Shown here: positions 8,819 to 18,186 of the stretch, in pieces
How positions within the stretch are numbered: the first letter of the stretch is position 1
Layout of the letters: each line of letters starts with the position of its first letter
Assembly (NCBI RefSeq): GCF_018070075.1
Contig: NZ_JAGPXE010000004.1
Location: 434,001 to 498,000, forward strand
From: Saccharopolyspora endophytica
Lineage (GTDB): Bacteria; Actinomycetota; Actinomycetes; Mycobacteriales; Pseudonocardiaceae
Direction: 5' to 3'
DNA length: 64,000 nucleotides
Notes under the pieces: model-generated
Database searches by the model: none
Seen by the model: only the letters and a program-made list of their open reading frames with translations
Told to the model about the DNA's origin: nothing
Program-made: the position numbers and the translations under genes

Positions 8819-9963
8819 TGACCCGCCACCTCCATCACGATGCGGGCGAGCACCTGGTCGGCCTCGCGGTGGCCGCTGCCCATGGTGGCCTGGCTCATCA
8901 TCTGCAGCCGCTGGGCGTCCAGCGCCATCGGGATGATCTCGTCGATGACCCGCTGCGGCGTCAGCTCCGCGTCGGCGACCAGCCGGGCTCCCCCGGCGCT
9001 GACCACCGGCTGAGCGTTGAGCGCCTGCTCACCGTTGCCGTGCGGCAGCGGCACGAACACGGCGGGCAGGCCGACGGCGGAGACCTCGGCGACGGTCATC
9101 GCGCCGGACCGGCACACGACCAGGTCGGCGGCGGCGTAGGCGAGGTCCATCTTCTCCAGGTACGGCACGGTCCGGTAGATCGGCGCGCCCATGACCTGCT
9201 GGATGGCGACGCTGTTCTTGGGCCCGTGCGCGTGCAGCACGCCGATGCCGGCGCGGCCGAGCGCCTGCGCGGCACCGGAGAAGGCGGTGTTGAGCGTCTG
9301 CGCGCCCTGCGATCCGCCGAAGACCAGGATCGTCGGGGCGTGCGGGTGCAGCCCGAAGTGCTGGCGGGCCTGCATCCGCAGCTTCCAGCGGTCCAGCCGG
9401 GTGATCGACTCCCGCAGCGGGATGCCGATGGCCTGGGCACCGGGCAGGCCGCTGTCCGGCGTCGCCGCCAGCACGCGGGCGGCGAGCTTGGCGCCGACCT
9501 TGTTGGCCAGTCCGGCGCGGGCGTTGGCCTCGTGCACCACGATCGGCACCCGGCCGCGGGCGGCCAGGTAGGCGGGCAGCGAGACGTAGCCGCCGAAGCC
9601 GACGACGACCTGGGCGCCGACCTTGTCGAGCACGTCGCGGGTCTGGTGCACCGACTCGCGCACCTTCAGCGGCAGCTTGAGCAGGTCGGCGTTGGGCTTG
9701 CGCGGCATGGGCACCGGCGGGATCAGCTCCAGCGGATACCCGCGAGCCGGGACCAGCCGGTTCTCCAGACCTCGTTCGGTGCCCAACGCGGTGATCTGGG
9801 CGTCGGGGCGGACGCGTCGTACCGCGTCGGCCAGCGCCAGGGCCGGTTCGATGTGCCCCGCGGTGCCGCCTCCGGCGACCACCACCGACAGCCGGCGCAT
9901 GCCCATCGCAGCGCCCTGCGGTTCGCCCAGGCGCTGGATGCGGACCGTCTGGTCCCCGCTCAA
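8815..9963 (-). CDS. murG: Lipid II synthase MurG (GlcNAc transferase)
   Basis: Membrane-associated GT28 glycosyltransferase that converts lipid I to lipid II. It has the N-terminal [19 protein letters not shown] motif (lipid side), [28 protein letters not shown] and the donor-binding [10 protein letters not shown] and [22 protein letters not shown] region. The start is decided by a strong Shine-Dalgarno (GAGGAGG) placed 7-8 nt before TTG 9963, which overlaps the ftsW stop (TTGA). ATG codons at 9906 and 9900 sit closer to the conserved core and are alternatives. 382 residues with the TTG start. Confidence 0.96.
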   Translation of the reverse strand: MSGDQTVRIQRLGEPQGAAMGMRRLSVVVAGGGTAGHIEPALALADAVRRVRPDAQITALGTERGLENRLVPARGYPLELIPPVPMPRKPNADLLKLPLKVRESVHQTRDVLDKVGAQVVVGFGGYVSLPAYLAARGRVPIVVHEANARAGLANKVGAKLAARVLAATPDSGLPGAQAIGIPLRESITRLDRWKLRMQARQHFGLHPHAPTILVFGGSQGAQTLNTAFSGAAQALGRAGIGVLHAHGPKNSVAIQQVMGAPIYRTVPYLEKMDLAYAAADLVVCRSGAMTVAEVSAVGLPAVFVPLPHGNGEQALNAQPVVSAGGARLVADAELTPQRVIDEIIPMALDAQRLQMMSQATMGSGHREADQVLARIVMEVAGQ

Positions 9964-11381
9964 CGGTGTCCTCCTCGTGTCTGAGCCCGGGATCCGGGCC
10001 CGCTGCGCGCACCACGTGCGCGGGGTTCTGCTCCGCTCCGGCGCGTTCCGGACGCGCCTGAGCTCTTGGCACCGGGCCGGGTCCGGGGGACGGGCCGGGA
10101 AGTCTTCCGCCTCGCCGGCGGACGGTAAGGCGCCGGGGTGGGCAGTCGCAGCAGCTTGCCGACCCGCCCCGGTCCCAGAGACCGTAGCGCGGCGATGGCT
10201 TCGGGTTCGTGCCGGGCGAAGTTCGCGAGCAGCCCGAACACCAGCATGCTGGTCACCACCGAGGACCCGCCCGAGGAGATCAGCGGCAGCGGCAGGCCGG
10301 TGGTGGGCAGCAGGCCGACCACGTAGCCGATGTTGATCACGGCCTGGCCGACCAACCAGGTGGTCAGGGTCGCCGCGACCAGCCGGATGAAGGGGTCGGT
10401 GTTGCGGAAGGCGATGCGCATGCCCACGTAGGCCGTGGTGGCGTACAGCATCAGCACTATGGCGCAGCCGATGAACCCGAGCTCCTCACCGATGACCGCG
10501 AAGATGTAGTCGTTGTGCACGTTGGGCAGGTACTGCCACTTCGACCAGCCCTGACCGAGACCGCGACCCATCAGCCCGCCGTCGGCCAGCGCGAACAGCG
10601 CCTGCATGGCCTGGTATCCGTTGCCGGAGGGGTCCGAGGCCGGGTCGAGGAAGGACGTCAGCCGCGCCATCCGGTACTCGGCGATCATGGCCAGCACGAT
10701 GCCGCCGGTGACCGCGCCCAGCGCCATCACGAGGAACAGCCGCAGCGGCGCTCCGGCGAACCACAGCAGCGCCAGCAGCACGACGAACAGCGTGATCGTC
10801 GAACCGAGGTCGGGCTGCATCATCACGAGCGTGAACATCAGCAGCGCGGCGGGGACCACGGGCACCAGCAGGTGGCGGTACTGGGTCATCAGGCCGCGCT
10901 TGGTGACCAGCACGTGCGCGCCCCACAGCGCGAAGGCGATCTTGGCGAACTCGACGGGCTGGAACGACACGCCGGCGACGAAGAACCAGCTGCGGGCGCC
11001 GTTGAGCTCGGTGCCCACGCCGGGGATCAGCACGAGCACCAGCAGCCCGAGGCAGAAGGCCAGGATGCCGAGGCTGTAGCGGCGCAGCAGGCGCACCGGC
11101 GCGCGCAGCGCGATGTAGAACAGCACGAGCCCGGCGCCGCAGTACATGACCTGCTTGACGAACACGCTGTAGGACGAGCCGTCCCGGTTGAACGAGTCGA
11201 CGCTGGACGCCGAGAGCACCATCACCAGGCCGAACACCGTGAGCAGGCCGAAGACGGCCAGCAGCAGGTGGAACGAGGCCAGCGGGCGGGTCAGCCAGGC
11301 GGTCAGCGTGGACAGCACCGTCACCCCGGCTCGCCTGCGGGGGTCTCGCGCGGCAGCGCTCTTCGTCGCAGCGGTGGTCAC
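9960..11381 (-). CDS. ftsW: Lipid II polymerase FtsW (SEDS family)
   Basis: Polytopic SEDS-family glycosyltransferase that polymerises septal glycan together with FtsI. About ten membrane segments are visible over residues 30-405. Family marks include [19 protein letters not shown], the NGARSWFF loop, [23 protein letters not shown], and near the end [16 protein letters not shown] basic, Pro/Arg/Gly-rich cytoplasmic tail of about 60 residues follows. Start GTG 11381 (VTTAATKS) is 4 bp after the murD stop; the longer open frame upstream is murD in another phase. Confidence 0.95.
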   Translation of the reverse strand: MTTAATKSAAARDPRRRAGVTVLSTLTAWLTRPLASFHLLLAVFGLLTVFGLVMVLSASSVDSFNRDGSSYSVFVKQVMYCGAGLVLFYIALRAPVRLLRRYSLGILAFCLGLLVLVLIPGVGTELNGARSWFFVAGVSFQPVEFAKIAFALWGAHVLVTKRGLMTQYRHLLVPVVPAALLMFTLVMMQPDLGSTITLFVVLLALLWFAGAPLRLFLVMALGAVTGGIVLAMIAEYRMARLTSFLDPASDPSGNGYQAMQALFALADGGLMGRGLGQGWSKWQYLPNVHNDYIFAVIGEELGFIGCAIVLMLYATTAYVGMRIAFRNTDPFIRLVAATLTTWLVGQAVINIGYVVGLLPTTGLPLPLISSGGSSVVTSMLVFGLLANFARHEPEAIAALRSLGPGRVGKLLRLPTPAPYRPPARRKTSRPVPRTRPGAKSSGASGTRRSGAEPRARGARSGPGSRAQTRGGHR

Positions 11382-11385
11382 CGGA

Positions 11386-12789
11386 TCACCCGCCGCGCGT
11401 CGTCGCCGCCGGGGTTTCGGACAGCACGTCGCGCACCGCGTCGGCGAAAGCCCTGCCGCGGTGGGCGTAGTCGGTGAACATGTCCATCGACGCTGCCGCG
11501 GGTGCGAGCAGCACCACCGAGCCCGGCCGCGCGCTGTCGTGCGCCAGGCGAACCGCTTCCAGCATCCCCGCATCGTCCCCCGATGCGACCTCGTGCACGG
11601 GCACATCCGGGGCGTGTCGGCCGAGTGCGGCGGAGAACTCGCCCCGGTCGCGGCCGATCAGCACCGCGGTCGCGAGCCGTCCGGCGTTGGCGCGGACCAG
11701 TTCGTCGACGTCGGCACCCTTGAGCAGGCCGCCCGCGATCCACACGACGGAGTCGTGGGCGCGCAGGGCGGCGTCGGCGGCGTGCGGGTTGGTGGCCTTG
11801 GAGTCGTCCACATAGGACACGTCGTCGGCTTCGGCGATGAGCACCGAGCGGTGCGCTCCGGGCTCGAAGTCGCGCAGGCCCGCCGCGACGGCCGCCGGTT
11901 CGACGCCGTGCGCGCGGGCCAGCGCCGCCGCGGCCAGCGCGTTCGCGACGTTGTGCGGGCCCGCCGGGCGGACCTCGGACAGCAGGGCGAGTTCCACGTC
12001 CTCACCGAAAGCGCGGTCGACCAGCCGGTCCTCGTCGACGCCGAGCTGACCGGCCTGCGGGACGCCGAGGGTGAACGACACGCGCCGGTCCCCCGCGGCC
12101 TCCACGAGCCGGGTGGACCACTCGTCGTCGGCGTTGAACACCGCGACGTCGTTGCCCGCGAACACCTTCGCCTTCGCCTCGCCGTAGGACTCCAGCGAGC
12201 CATGCCAGTCGAGGTGGTCGTCGGCGAGGTTGAGCACCGCACCGGCCTTCGGGCGCAGCGCCCGCTGCCAGTGCAGCTGGAAGCTGGAGAGCTCCACCGC
12301 CAGCACCCGGTGCCCCGCGCGGACCGCGTCCACCACGGGCAGGCCCACGTTCCCGCAGGCCACGACGTCGGCACCGGCGGCGCGCAGGATCGACTCCAGC
12401 ATGCTCACCGTGGTCGTCTTGCCGTTCGTGCCGGTCACCGCGAGCCACGTCGCGGGGCCTTCGGGCCGCTCCTGGTCCAGCCACCAGGCGAGCTCGACCT
12501 CACCGATCACCTCGATCCCGCCGGCCGCCGCCGCGGCGGGCAGCGGCGCGTCGGGACGCCAGCCGGGGCTGGTGACGACCAGGTCGGTGTCCTCCGGCGG
12601 GGTGCTGAGCCCGGGAACGAGTTGCGCGCCCTGGGATTCCAGCGAGGCGAGCGCGGCGAGCCGGTCGGCCGAACCGTCGGTGACCGTCACCTCGGCGCCG
12701 GCAGCCAGCAGCGCCTCCGCCGCCGACCGCCCGGACACCCCGGCACCGGCGACCAGCACCCGCAACCCTCGGTACCGGCTGTCAGCCAC
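11386..12789 (-). CDS. murD: UDP-N-acetylmuramoylalanine--D-glutamate ligase
   Basis: Adds D-glutamate to UDP-MurNAc-L-Ala in the cytoplasm. 467 residues: N-terminal VLVAGAGVSGRSAAEALLAAG, ATP site TGTNGKTTT (119-127), LNLADDHLDWHGS in the central domain, and YVDDSKATNPHAADAAL at the start of the C-terminal domain. GTG 12789 is preceded by AAGGAGG. A 206-bp gap separates it from mraY upstream, the only sizeable gap inside the murE-ftsQ block. Confidence 0.96.
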   Translation of the reverse strand: MADSRYRGLRVLVAGAGVSGRSAAEALLAAGAEVTVTDGSADRLAALASLESQGAQLVPGLSTPPEDTDLVVTSPGWRPDAPLPAAAAAGGIEVIGEVELAWWLDQERPEGPATWLAVTGTNGKTTTVSMLESILRAAGADVVACGNVGLPVVDAVRAGHRVLAVELSSFQLHWQRALRPKAGAVLNLADDHLDWHGSLESYGEAKAKVFAGNDVAVFNADDEWSTRLVEAAGDRRVSFTLGVPQAGQLGVDEDRLVDRAFGEDVELALLSEVRPAGPHNVANALAAAALARAHGVEPAAVAAGLRDFEPGAHRSVLIAEADDVSYVDDSKATNPHAADAALRAHDSVVWIAGGLLKGADVDELVRANAGRLATAVLIGRDRGEFSAALGRHAPDVPVHEVASGDDAGMLEAVRLAHDSARPGSVVLLAPAAASMDMFTDYAHRGRAFADAVRDVLSETPAATTRGG

Positions 12790-12995
12790 TGCGCCTCCTT
12801 CAATCGGTCTTCAACGGCGAAGCCGTCAGCCCACCTGAGCAACCCGCACCGCCGCGGGTTCTGACACGTCGTCTGGCGAGGACCCCGGGACGCCGTGCAT
12901 TGGCATACATCAGGAGCGGCGCCCGGAGTCCAGACGGCGTGTCAGGTTCCGCTACCTGCACCGCTACGCAGAACGATCAGGTCCTCTTTCCATTC
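12790..12995 (-). other. mraY-murD gap with two hairpins
   Basis: Within a run of otherwise overlapping genes this 206-bp gap stands out. It contains a 7-bp perfect hairpin AACCCGC/GCGGGTT (12841-12860) and a 5-bp one CAGGT/ACCTG (12943-12958), neither followed by a T-tract on the minus strand. It could attenuate or start transcription of murD-ftsW-murG-murC-ftsQ. No small gene is evident. Confidence 0.4.
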
Positions 12996-14063
12996 CTACC
13001 TGGCCAGTGCCAGCCAGTCGGCGTAGAAGAGCCCCACGCCGAACATGCAGCTGATGCCCGCCAGCACCCAGAACCGGATGATGACCGTGGTCTCGGCCCA
13101 GCCCGCCAGCTCGAAGTGGTGGTGGAACGGAGCCATCCGGAACAAGCGTCGGCGAGTCGTGCGGAACACCACGATCTGCAGCACCACCGACAGCGCCTCG
13201 ACGACGAACACACCACCGATGATGATCATCAGCAGTTCGGTGCGGGTCGCCATCGACAGACCCGCCAGCAGACCGCCCAGCGCGAGCGACCCGGTGTCAC
13301 CCATGAAGATCTTCGCGGGCGCGGCGTTCCACCACAGGAACCCGACGCAGGCCGCCATCGCCGCCGCCGCGACCACTGCGATGTCCAGCGGGTCGCGCAC
13401 GGTGTAGCAGCCCGGAGCCGGACCGGCGCCGAAGCAGTCGTTGCGCAGCTGCCAGAACGCGATGAGCACGTAGGTCGCCAGCACCATCGCCGCCGTGCCA
13501 CCGGCCAGGCCGTCCATGCCGTCGGTGAAGTTGACCGCGTTGGACCAGCCGCTGATCGCGATGTAGGCGAAGATCACGAACCCGACCGCGCCGAACGAGA
13601 TCACCGTGATGTCCCGCAGGAACGACAGGTCCACCGACGCCGGGGTGACTTGGTTCTGGTTCGGGAACTGGATCGCCAGGATCGCGAACAGCACCGAGGC
13701 GACCAGCTGGCCGACGAGCTTCGCGGTCTTGTTCAGACCCAGGTTGCGCTGCTTGCGGATCTTGATGAAGTCGTCGAGGAACCCGACGATGCCCAGCGCC
13801 GTGGTCAGCCCCAGCACCAGCAGCCCGGTGGCCGTGGGCGGCTCGCCCATCACCAGGTGGGTGACCAGGTAGCCGCACCACATGGCGACCAGGATGGCCA
13901 TGCCGCCCATCGTCGGCGTGCCGCGCTTGGCGGCGTGCTGGCCCTGCACCTCTTCGCGGATCTCCTGTCCGAAGCCCTGCCGGGAGAACACCCGGATCAG
14001 GTAGGGCGTGAACAGGATCGAGACCACCAGCGCCACCGCGGCGGAAATCAGAATCGGCTTCAC
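12996..14063 (-). CDS. mraY: Phospho-MurNAc-pentapeptide transferase (lipid I synthase)
   Basis: Ten-helix membrane enzyme that transfers phospho-MurNAc-pentapeptide to undecaprenyl phosphate. In 355 residues the motifs KRGTPTMGG, the DD pair in [51 protein letters not shown] and [13 protein letters not shown] are all present. The GTG start overlaps the murF stop by 4 bp. Confidence 0.97.
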   Translation of the reverse strand: MKPILISAAVALVVSILFTPYLIRVFSRQGFGQEIREEVQGQHAAKRGTPTMGGMAILVAMWCGYLVTHLVMGEPPTATGLLVLGLTTALGIVGFLDDFIKIRKQRNLGLNKTAKLVGQLVASVLFAILAIQFPNQNQVTPASVDLSFLRDITVISFGAVGFVIFAYIAISGWSNAVNFTDGMDGLAGGTAAMVLATYVLIAFWQLRNDCFGAGPAPGCYTVRDPLDIAVVAAAAMAACVGFLWWNAAPAKIFMGDTGSLALGGLLAGLSMATRTELLMIIIGGVFVVEALSVVLQIVVFRTTRRRLFRMAPFHHHFELAGWAETTVIIRFWVLAGISCMFGVGLFYADWLALAR

Positions 14064-15532
14064 TGCTGCTGCTCTCCATTACCGCCATCGGCGAACAAGG
14101 CTTCCGCGACTCGCCACAGCCCGGCCGAGTTGGACGCCTTGGTCAAGACCACATCACCCGGACGCAGCTCGGCGCGCAGCAGCGCGACGGCCTCGTCGAT
14201 GTCCGCAACGAGCACCGATTCCTCTCCCCACGACCCCTCCAGCGATGCGGCCTGGTGCATCGCCTGGGCCTGTTCGCCGACCACCACGAGCCGGTCGATG
14301 TTCAGCCGGACGGCCAGCCGCCCGATCTCGTCATGCGCCTCCACGTCGGCGTCGCCGAGCTCGGCCATCGGCCCGAGCACGGCCCACGCCCGCGCGGGGC
14401 GGCCCCTGGTCATCGCGGCCAGCGTCTTCAGCGCGGCGCGCACCGACTCGGGGTTGGCGTTGTAGGCGTCGTTGACCACGGTGACGCCGTTCGGGGTCTC
14501 GGCGACCTCCATGCGTCGCGCGGAGACCCGCTGGATCGAGCCCAGCCGCTCGGCGACCTGCGGCAGCGTCGCGCCCAGCTCCAGCGCCACGGCGGCGGCC
14601 GACAGGGCGTTGCCGACGTGGTGCTCGCCGAACAGCGGCAGCGTCACCCGTTCCTTGCCGGCCTCGGTGACCAGCGTGAACGTCGGTCGCGCGAGCTCGT
14701 CGACCTCGACGTCCTCGGCGCGCACGTGCGCGTTCGGGGACTCGCCGACCAAGACCACCCGCGCCCGGGTGCGCTCGGCCATCGCCGCGACCAGCGGGTC
14801 GTCGGCGTTGAGCACCGCGACCCCGTCGGCGGGCAGCGACTCGACGAGCTCGCCCTTGGCCTGCGCGACCGCCTCCTGCGAGCCGAACTCGCCGAGGTGC
14901 GCGTGGCCGACGTTGAGGACCACGCCGATGCGCGGCGGGGCGACCTCGCAGAGGTTCGCGATGTGGCCGACGCCGCGGGCCGACAGCTCCAGCACCAGGT
15001 GCCGGGTCTGCTCGTCGGCGCGCAGCACCGTCCACGGGTGCCCGAGCTCGTTGTTGAACGAGCCGGGCGGCGCGACCGTCGGCCCCATCGGGGCCAGCAG
15101 CTGCGCGATCAGGTCCTTGGTGGACGTCTTGCCGGACGAACCGGTCACGCCGACGACGGCGAGCTCCGGCAGCCGGTCCACGACGTGGCGGGCCAGCTTC
15201 GCCAGCCCGGCCAGCACGGCCGCTCCGGTGCCGTCGGTGTCGCCGGCCAGCGCCATGGCGCTGGAGCGCTCCTCGACCGGCACCGTCGGCACCAGCACTG
15301 CGGGGGCGTCCACCTCGCGCGCGGCGAGCACGCCGGTCGCGCCGTCGGTGATGGCCTGCGCGGCGAAGTCGTGCCCGTCGACGCGTTCTCCCGGCACGGC
15401 CACGAAAAGCCCGCCGTCGGTGATCTTGCGCGAGTCGAACTCGACCCCGGCGCTGACGATCTCCGAACCTTCCGCACGGTGAAGCCTGCCGTCCACCGCC
15501 GAAGCGATGTCAGCAAGGCTGAGCCGGATCAA
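14060..15532 (-). CDS. murF: UDP-MurNAc-tripeptide--D-Ala-D-Ala ligase
   Basis: Completes the UDP-MurNAc-pentapeptide. 490 residues with [20 protein letters not shown] at the N-terminus (about 31-50), ATP site [11 protein letters not shown] (129-139), [13 protein letters not shown] in the central domain and [18 protein letters not shown] in the C-terminal part. The TTG start at 15532 follows GAGGAGG. It lies 94 bp after murE. Confidence 0.96.
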   Translation of the reverse strand: MIRLSLADIASAVDGRLHRAEGSEIVSAGVEFDSRKITDGGLFVAVPGERVDGHDFAAQAITDGATGVLAAREVDAPAVLVPTVPVEERSSAMALAGDTDGTGAAVLAGLAKLARHVVDRLPELAVVGVTGSSGKTSTKDLIAQLLAPMGPTVAPPGSFNNELGHPWTVLRADEQTRHLVLELSARGVGHIANLCEVAPPRIGVVLNVGHAHLGEFGSQEAVAQAKGELVESLPADGVAVLNADDPLVAAMAERTRARVVLVGESPNAHVRAEDVEVDELARPTFTLVTEAGKERVTLPLFGEHHVGNALSAAAVALELGATLPQVAERLGSIQRVSARRMEVAETPNGVTVVNDAYNANPESVRAALKTLAAMTRGRPARAWAVLGPMAELGDADVEAHDEIGRLAVRLNIDRLVVVGEQAQAMHQAASLEGSWGEESVLVADIDEAVALLRAELRPGDVVLTKASNSAGLWRVAEALFADGGNGEQQQ

Positions 15533-15626
15533 CCTGCCTCCTCGGTGTTCTTGCGGGACACCCGCGTCCGGCAGGCCGGGTTGTCACCCGGCCTCCTGAT
15601 CTGCTGCTTCGCCAGCGTTCCGGCGC

Positions 15627-17279
15627 TCACGCGCCCGCTGTCGTGTCCCGCCCCCGACGATCTTGGGTTTCTTCGTTGTCGCCAAGCCTATGGCGCAGCG
15701 CGGCGGCCAGCTCCTCCCGGTCCGAGAAGGGGTGCACCACGCCCGCCACATCCTGTCCTGTCTCGTGGCCCTTGCCCGCGACGACCACGATGTCGCCGGG
15801 CTTGGCACGTTCGACCGCCGCGACGATGGCCGCTCGGCGGTCGCCGATCTCGATCACCTCACCACGCTCGCCGGTGGGGACCTCCTGGGCCCCCGCCAGC
15901 ATCGCGGCCCGGATGTCGGCCGGGTCCTCGCTCCGCGGATTGTCGTCGGTGACGATCAGCAGTTCCGACCGCCGTGCGGCGGCCTCGCCCATCAGCGGGC
16001 GCTTGGCGGTGTCCCGGTCGCCTCCGCAGCCGAGCACGACGACGACGTCACCGTCGACCTGCGCTCGCGCGGCGTCCAGCACGGCCGAAACCGCACCGGG
16101 TTTGTGCGAGTAGTCCACCACAGCGGTGAAGTCCTGCCCCAGCGCGACACGCTCCATCCGGCCGGGCACGTCGACCTCGGCGAGGCCCTTCTCGATCGCG
16201 GCCAGCGGCACCTCGGCGGCGTGCAGCACACCGATCGCCAGCAGCGCGTTCGCGACGTTGAACGGGCCCGGCAGGCGCAGCCGGATCGGCATCTCGACAC
16301 CGCCGGGACCGTGCGCGGTGAAGGTCTGCTCGCCGGTCGGGTAGGCGGTGACGTCGGTGGCGGTCCAGTCGGCGTCGGCGCTCTCGGTGGAGACGGTGAC
16401 CGTGCCGGAGGTGACCAGCCTGCGACCCCAGTCGCCGTCCACGCAGACCACCTCGTGGTCGGCGCGACCGTCGAACAGCAGCGCCTTGGCCTGGAAGTAG
16501 TCCTCCAGGTCGCGGTGGAAGTCCAGGTGGTCCTGGGAGAGGTTGGTGAAGGCACCGACGGCGAAGCGGGTGCCCGACACGCGGCCCATGGCCAGCGCGT
16601 GGCTGGAGACCTCCATGGCGACCGTGGTCACGTCGTGCTCGACCATCACCGCCAGCAGCGCCTGCAGGTCGGGGGCCTCGGGGGTGGTGAACGCGCTGTC
16701 CAGGCGCTCACCGGCGATCCGGGTCTCCACGGTGCCGATCTGGCCGGTGGTGAGGCCGGCGGCGTTGAGCGCGGATTCCAGCAGGTAGCTGGTGGTCGTC
16801 TTGCCGGAGGTGCCGGTGACGCCGAGGATCTTGAGCTTGCTGGACGGGTCCCCGTAGATCAGCGCCGAGGCCCTGCCGAGGACGCCGCGCGGGTCGTCGT
16901 GCTCCAGCAGCACCACGCGCCCCTCGCGGACCGCGGGATGCTCGGTCAGGTTCGCGCGGAGGATTCCGTCGGCGTCGGTGAGCACCGCGTGCGCGCCCGC
17001 GTCGAGCGCCTGCTCGGCGAAGTCGGCGCCGTGCACGCGGATGCCGGGTAGGGCGGCGAAGAGGTCGCCGGGACGCACGTGTTGGGCGCGGAGTGTGGCA
17101 CCGGTGACGGCCGCTTCGAAGGCGGGCTGACCAGGTACGCGCACCACGCGCGCGCCGATTTCATCGGCGAGCTTGTTGATCTGCACCGGCTCGACGCGGG
17201 TGGGTCGAGGCGGGGCAGTCGCGACCGCGGAAGGCACGTCGCGCAAGGCTACCGGTACCACCGTCGGCCGCATCTCCAT
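15627..17279 (-). CDS. murE: UDP-MurNAc-L-Ala-D-Glu--meso-DAP ligase
   Basis: Adds the third stem-peptide residue. 550 residues from ATG 17279; ATP site VTGTSGKTTTS (154-164), FTNLSQDHLDFH, VDYSHKPGAV, and the DNPR motif (446-449) that marks meso-diaminopimelate specificity. The open frame continues 64 codons upstream, but that part is low-complexity and lacks family similarity, so ATG 17279 (or 17273) is preferred. It is the first gene of a minus-strand unit; ftsI, usually directly upstream, lies about 4.2 kb away behind three inserted genes. Confidence 0.95.
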   Translation of the reverse strand: MEMRPTVVPVALRDVPSAVATAPPRPTRVEPVQINKLADEIGARVVRVPGQPAFEAAVTGATLRAQHVRPGDLFAALPGIRVHGADFAEQALDAGAHAVLTDADGILRANLTEHPAVREGRVVLLEHDDPRGVLGRASALIYGDPSSKLKILGVTGTSGKTTTSYLLESALNAAGLTTGQIGTVETRIAGERLDSAFTTPEAPDLQALLAVMVEHDVTTVAMEVSSHALAMGRVSGTRFAVGAFTNLSQDHLDFHRDLEDYFQAKALLFDGRADHEVVCVDGDWGRRLVTSGTVTVSTESADADWTATDVTAYPTGEQTFTAHGPGGVEMPIRLRLPGPFNVANALLAIGVLHAAEVPLAAIEKGLAEVDVPGRMERVALGQDFTAVVDYSHKPGAVSAVLDAARAQVDGDVVVVLGCGGDRDTAKRPLMGEAAARRSELLIVTDDNPRSEDPADIRAAMLAGAQEVPTGERGEVIEIGDRRAAIVAAVERAKPGDIVVVAGKGHETGQDVAGVVHPFSDREELAAALRHRLGDNEETQDRRGRDTTAGA

Positions 17280-17533
17280 GGTCGCCCACCCGTTCGGCCG
17301 CACGACCGCTGCGCCGAAACGAGCAGTGGCGCTCCGGGCGTTGCGCGGTTCGGGGCGCGCGTTTCGACGCCCCGTGCACGTCCGTTCCGAAGCGTGACGG
17401 ACGCGGGGCGGGTTGTCCGTTTTCACGGGGAGCGGGCGCCGTGGCGAGAAGTCGACGCACCCCTGGCTCACGACATTCCGGACCTATAACGTTCCGATGC
17501 CCGTTGGAGATTCACCAGTCGCTGGAGGAAGCC

Positions 17534-18049
17534 GTGAGAAACCATCGCCCCGGCCGCGTCGCCGCCACCGGTCTCGCCGCCGCCCTGATCCTCGCTCCGC
17601 TGACCGCCCAGGCCGCCCTGGCCGCACCCGCGCCGGCCGCCGAACCCACCGCCACCGCCCCGGCCGCCGTCACCCCGTTCGACGCCGGCGACGGCACCGC
17701 CCAGGGCGCCGTCGAGTGGTTCGAAGCCCGCGCGGGAGACACCTCCTACGAGGGCCTGTGCGAGATGGCCGCCGAGAACGCCTGGGGCGTCACCGGCGTC
17801 TGGCCCTCCGCCATCGACCACTGGAACGGCGCGGTCGCCGCGGGCAAGGCCCACACCGACGGCTCCACTCCCCCGGCAGGCGCCTTCGTCTACTGGAACA
17901 TCAGCGAGTACGGCCACGTCGGCATCGCCGACGGCAACGGCGGCTTCCACAGCAGCAGCGTCAACGGCGCCATCGGCCACGCCGACAGCACCTCCTACTT
18001 CGCCAACTACCTCGGCTGGAGCGACCCCCAGGTCCCCGCCGGCCTCTGA
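17534..18049 (+). CDS. Secreted small protein with CHAP/NlpC-P60-like fold
   Basis: 171 residues. GTG 17534 follows GGAGGAAG. A signal peptide (RNHRPGRV then ATGLAAALILAPLTAQAALA) is followed by an Ala/Pro-rich linker and a domain of about 110 residues. That domain has SYEGLCEMAAENAWG, PPAGAFVYWNISEYGHVGIA and GAIGHADSTSYFANYLGW. The Cys followed by a GHVGI histidine fits cysteine amidase/peptidase folds of the CHAP or NlpC/P60 type that act on peptidoglycan. That activity is inferred from the motif order only. It is transcribed away from murE and is one of three genes inserted into the dcw cluster. Confidence 0.75.
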   Translation: MRNHRPGRVAATGLAAALILAPLTAQAALAAPAPAAEPTATAPAAVTPFDAGDGTAQGAVEWFEARAGDTSYEGLCEMAAENAWGVTGVWPSAIDHWNGAVAAGKAHTDGSTPPAGAFVYWNISEYGHVGIADGNGGFHSSSVNGAIGHADSTSYFANYLGWSDPQVPAGL

Positions 18050-18063
18050 CACCCCCGGCCCCT

Positions 18064-18123
18064 TCGAATTTCGCGCGAAATTCGAGCTCCGAAGTTCCGA
18101 CTCGAATTTCGCGCGAAATTCGA
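18064..18123. repeat. 60-bp intergenic element of two 22-bp palindromes (copy 1)
   Basis: Two identical, perfect 22-bp palindromes (TCGAATTTCGC followed by its reverse complement) occupy 18064-18085 and 18102-18123, 38 bp apart start to start, with a 16-bp spacer GCTCCGAAGTTCCGAC. The same element is found inverted at 42617-42676. It lies directly 3' of the secreted-protein stop codon. Confidence 0.95.
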
Positions 18124-18137
18124 ACGCCACGCGCCTG

Positions 18138-18174
18138 ACCGCGCTGAGCGTCCGGGTAGGTCGCTCAGCGCGGT
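18138..18174. terminator. Bidirectional hairpin terminator
   Basis: Perfect 13-bp stem ACCGCGCTGAGCG / CGCTCAGCGCGGT with an 11-nt loop, placed between two convergent genes (secreted protein on plus, dehydratase on minus). It has no strong T-tract, as is common in high-GC actinobacteria. Confidence 0.75.
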
Positions 18175-18186
18175 TCGTCGCTTCGG

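Noticed and set aside
17280..17471. 64-codon N-terminal extension of MurE
   Set aside because: Low-complexity Arg/Pro/Ala sequence without similarity to Mur ligases; the ATG at 17279 is nearer to the conserved start.
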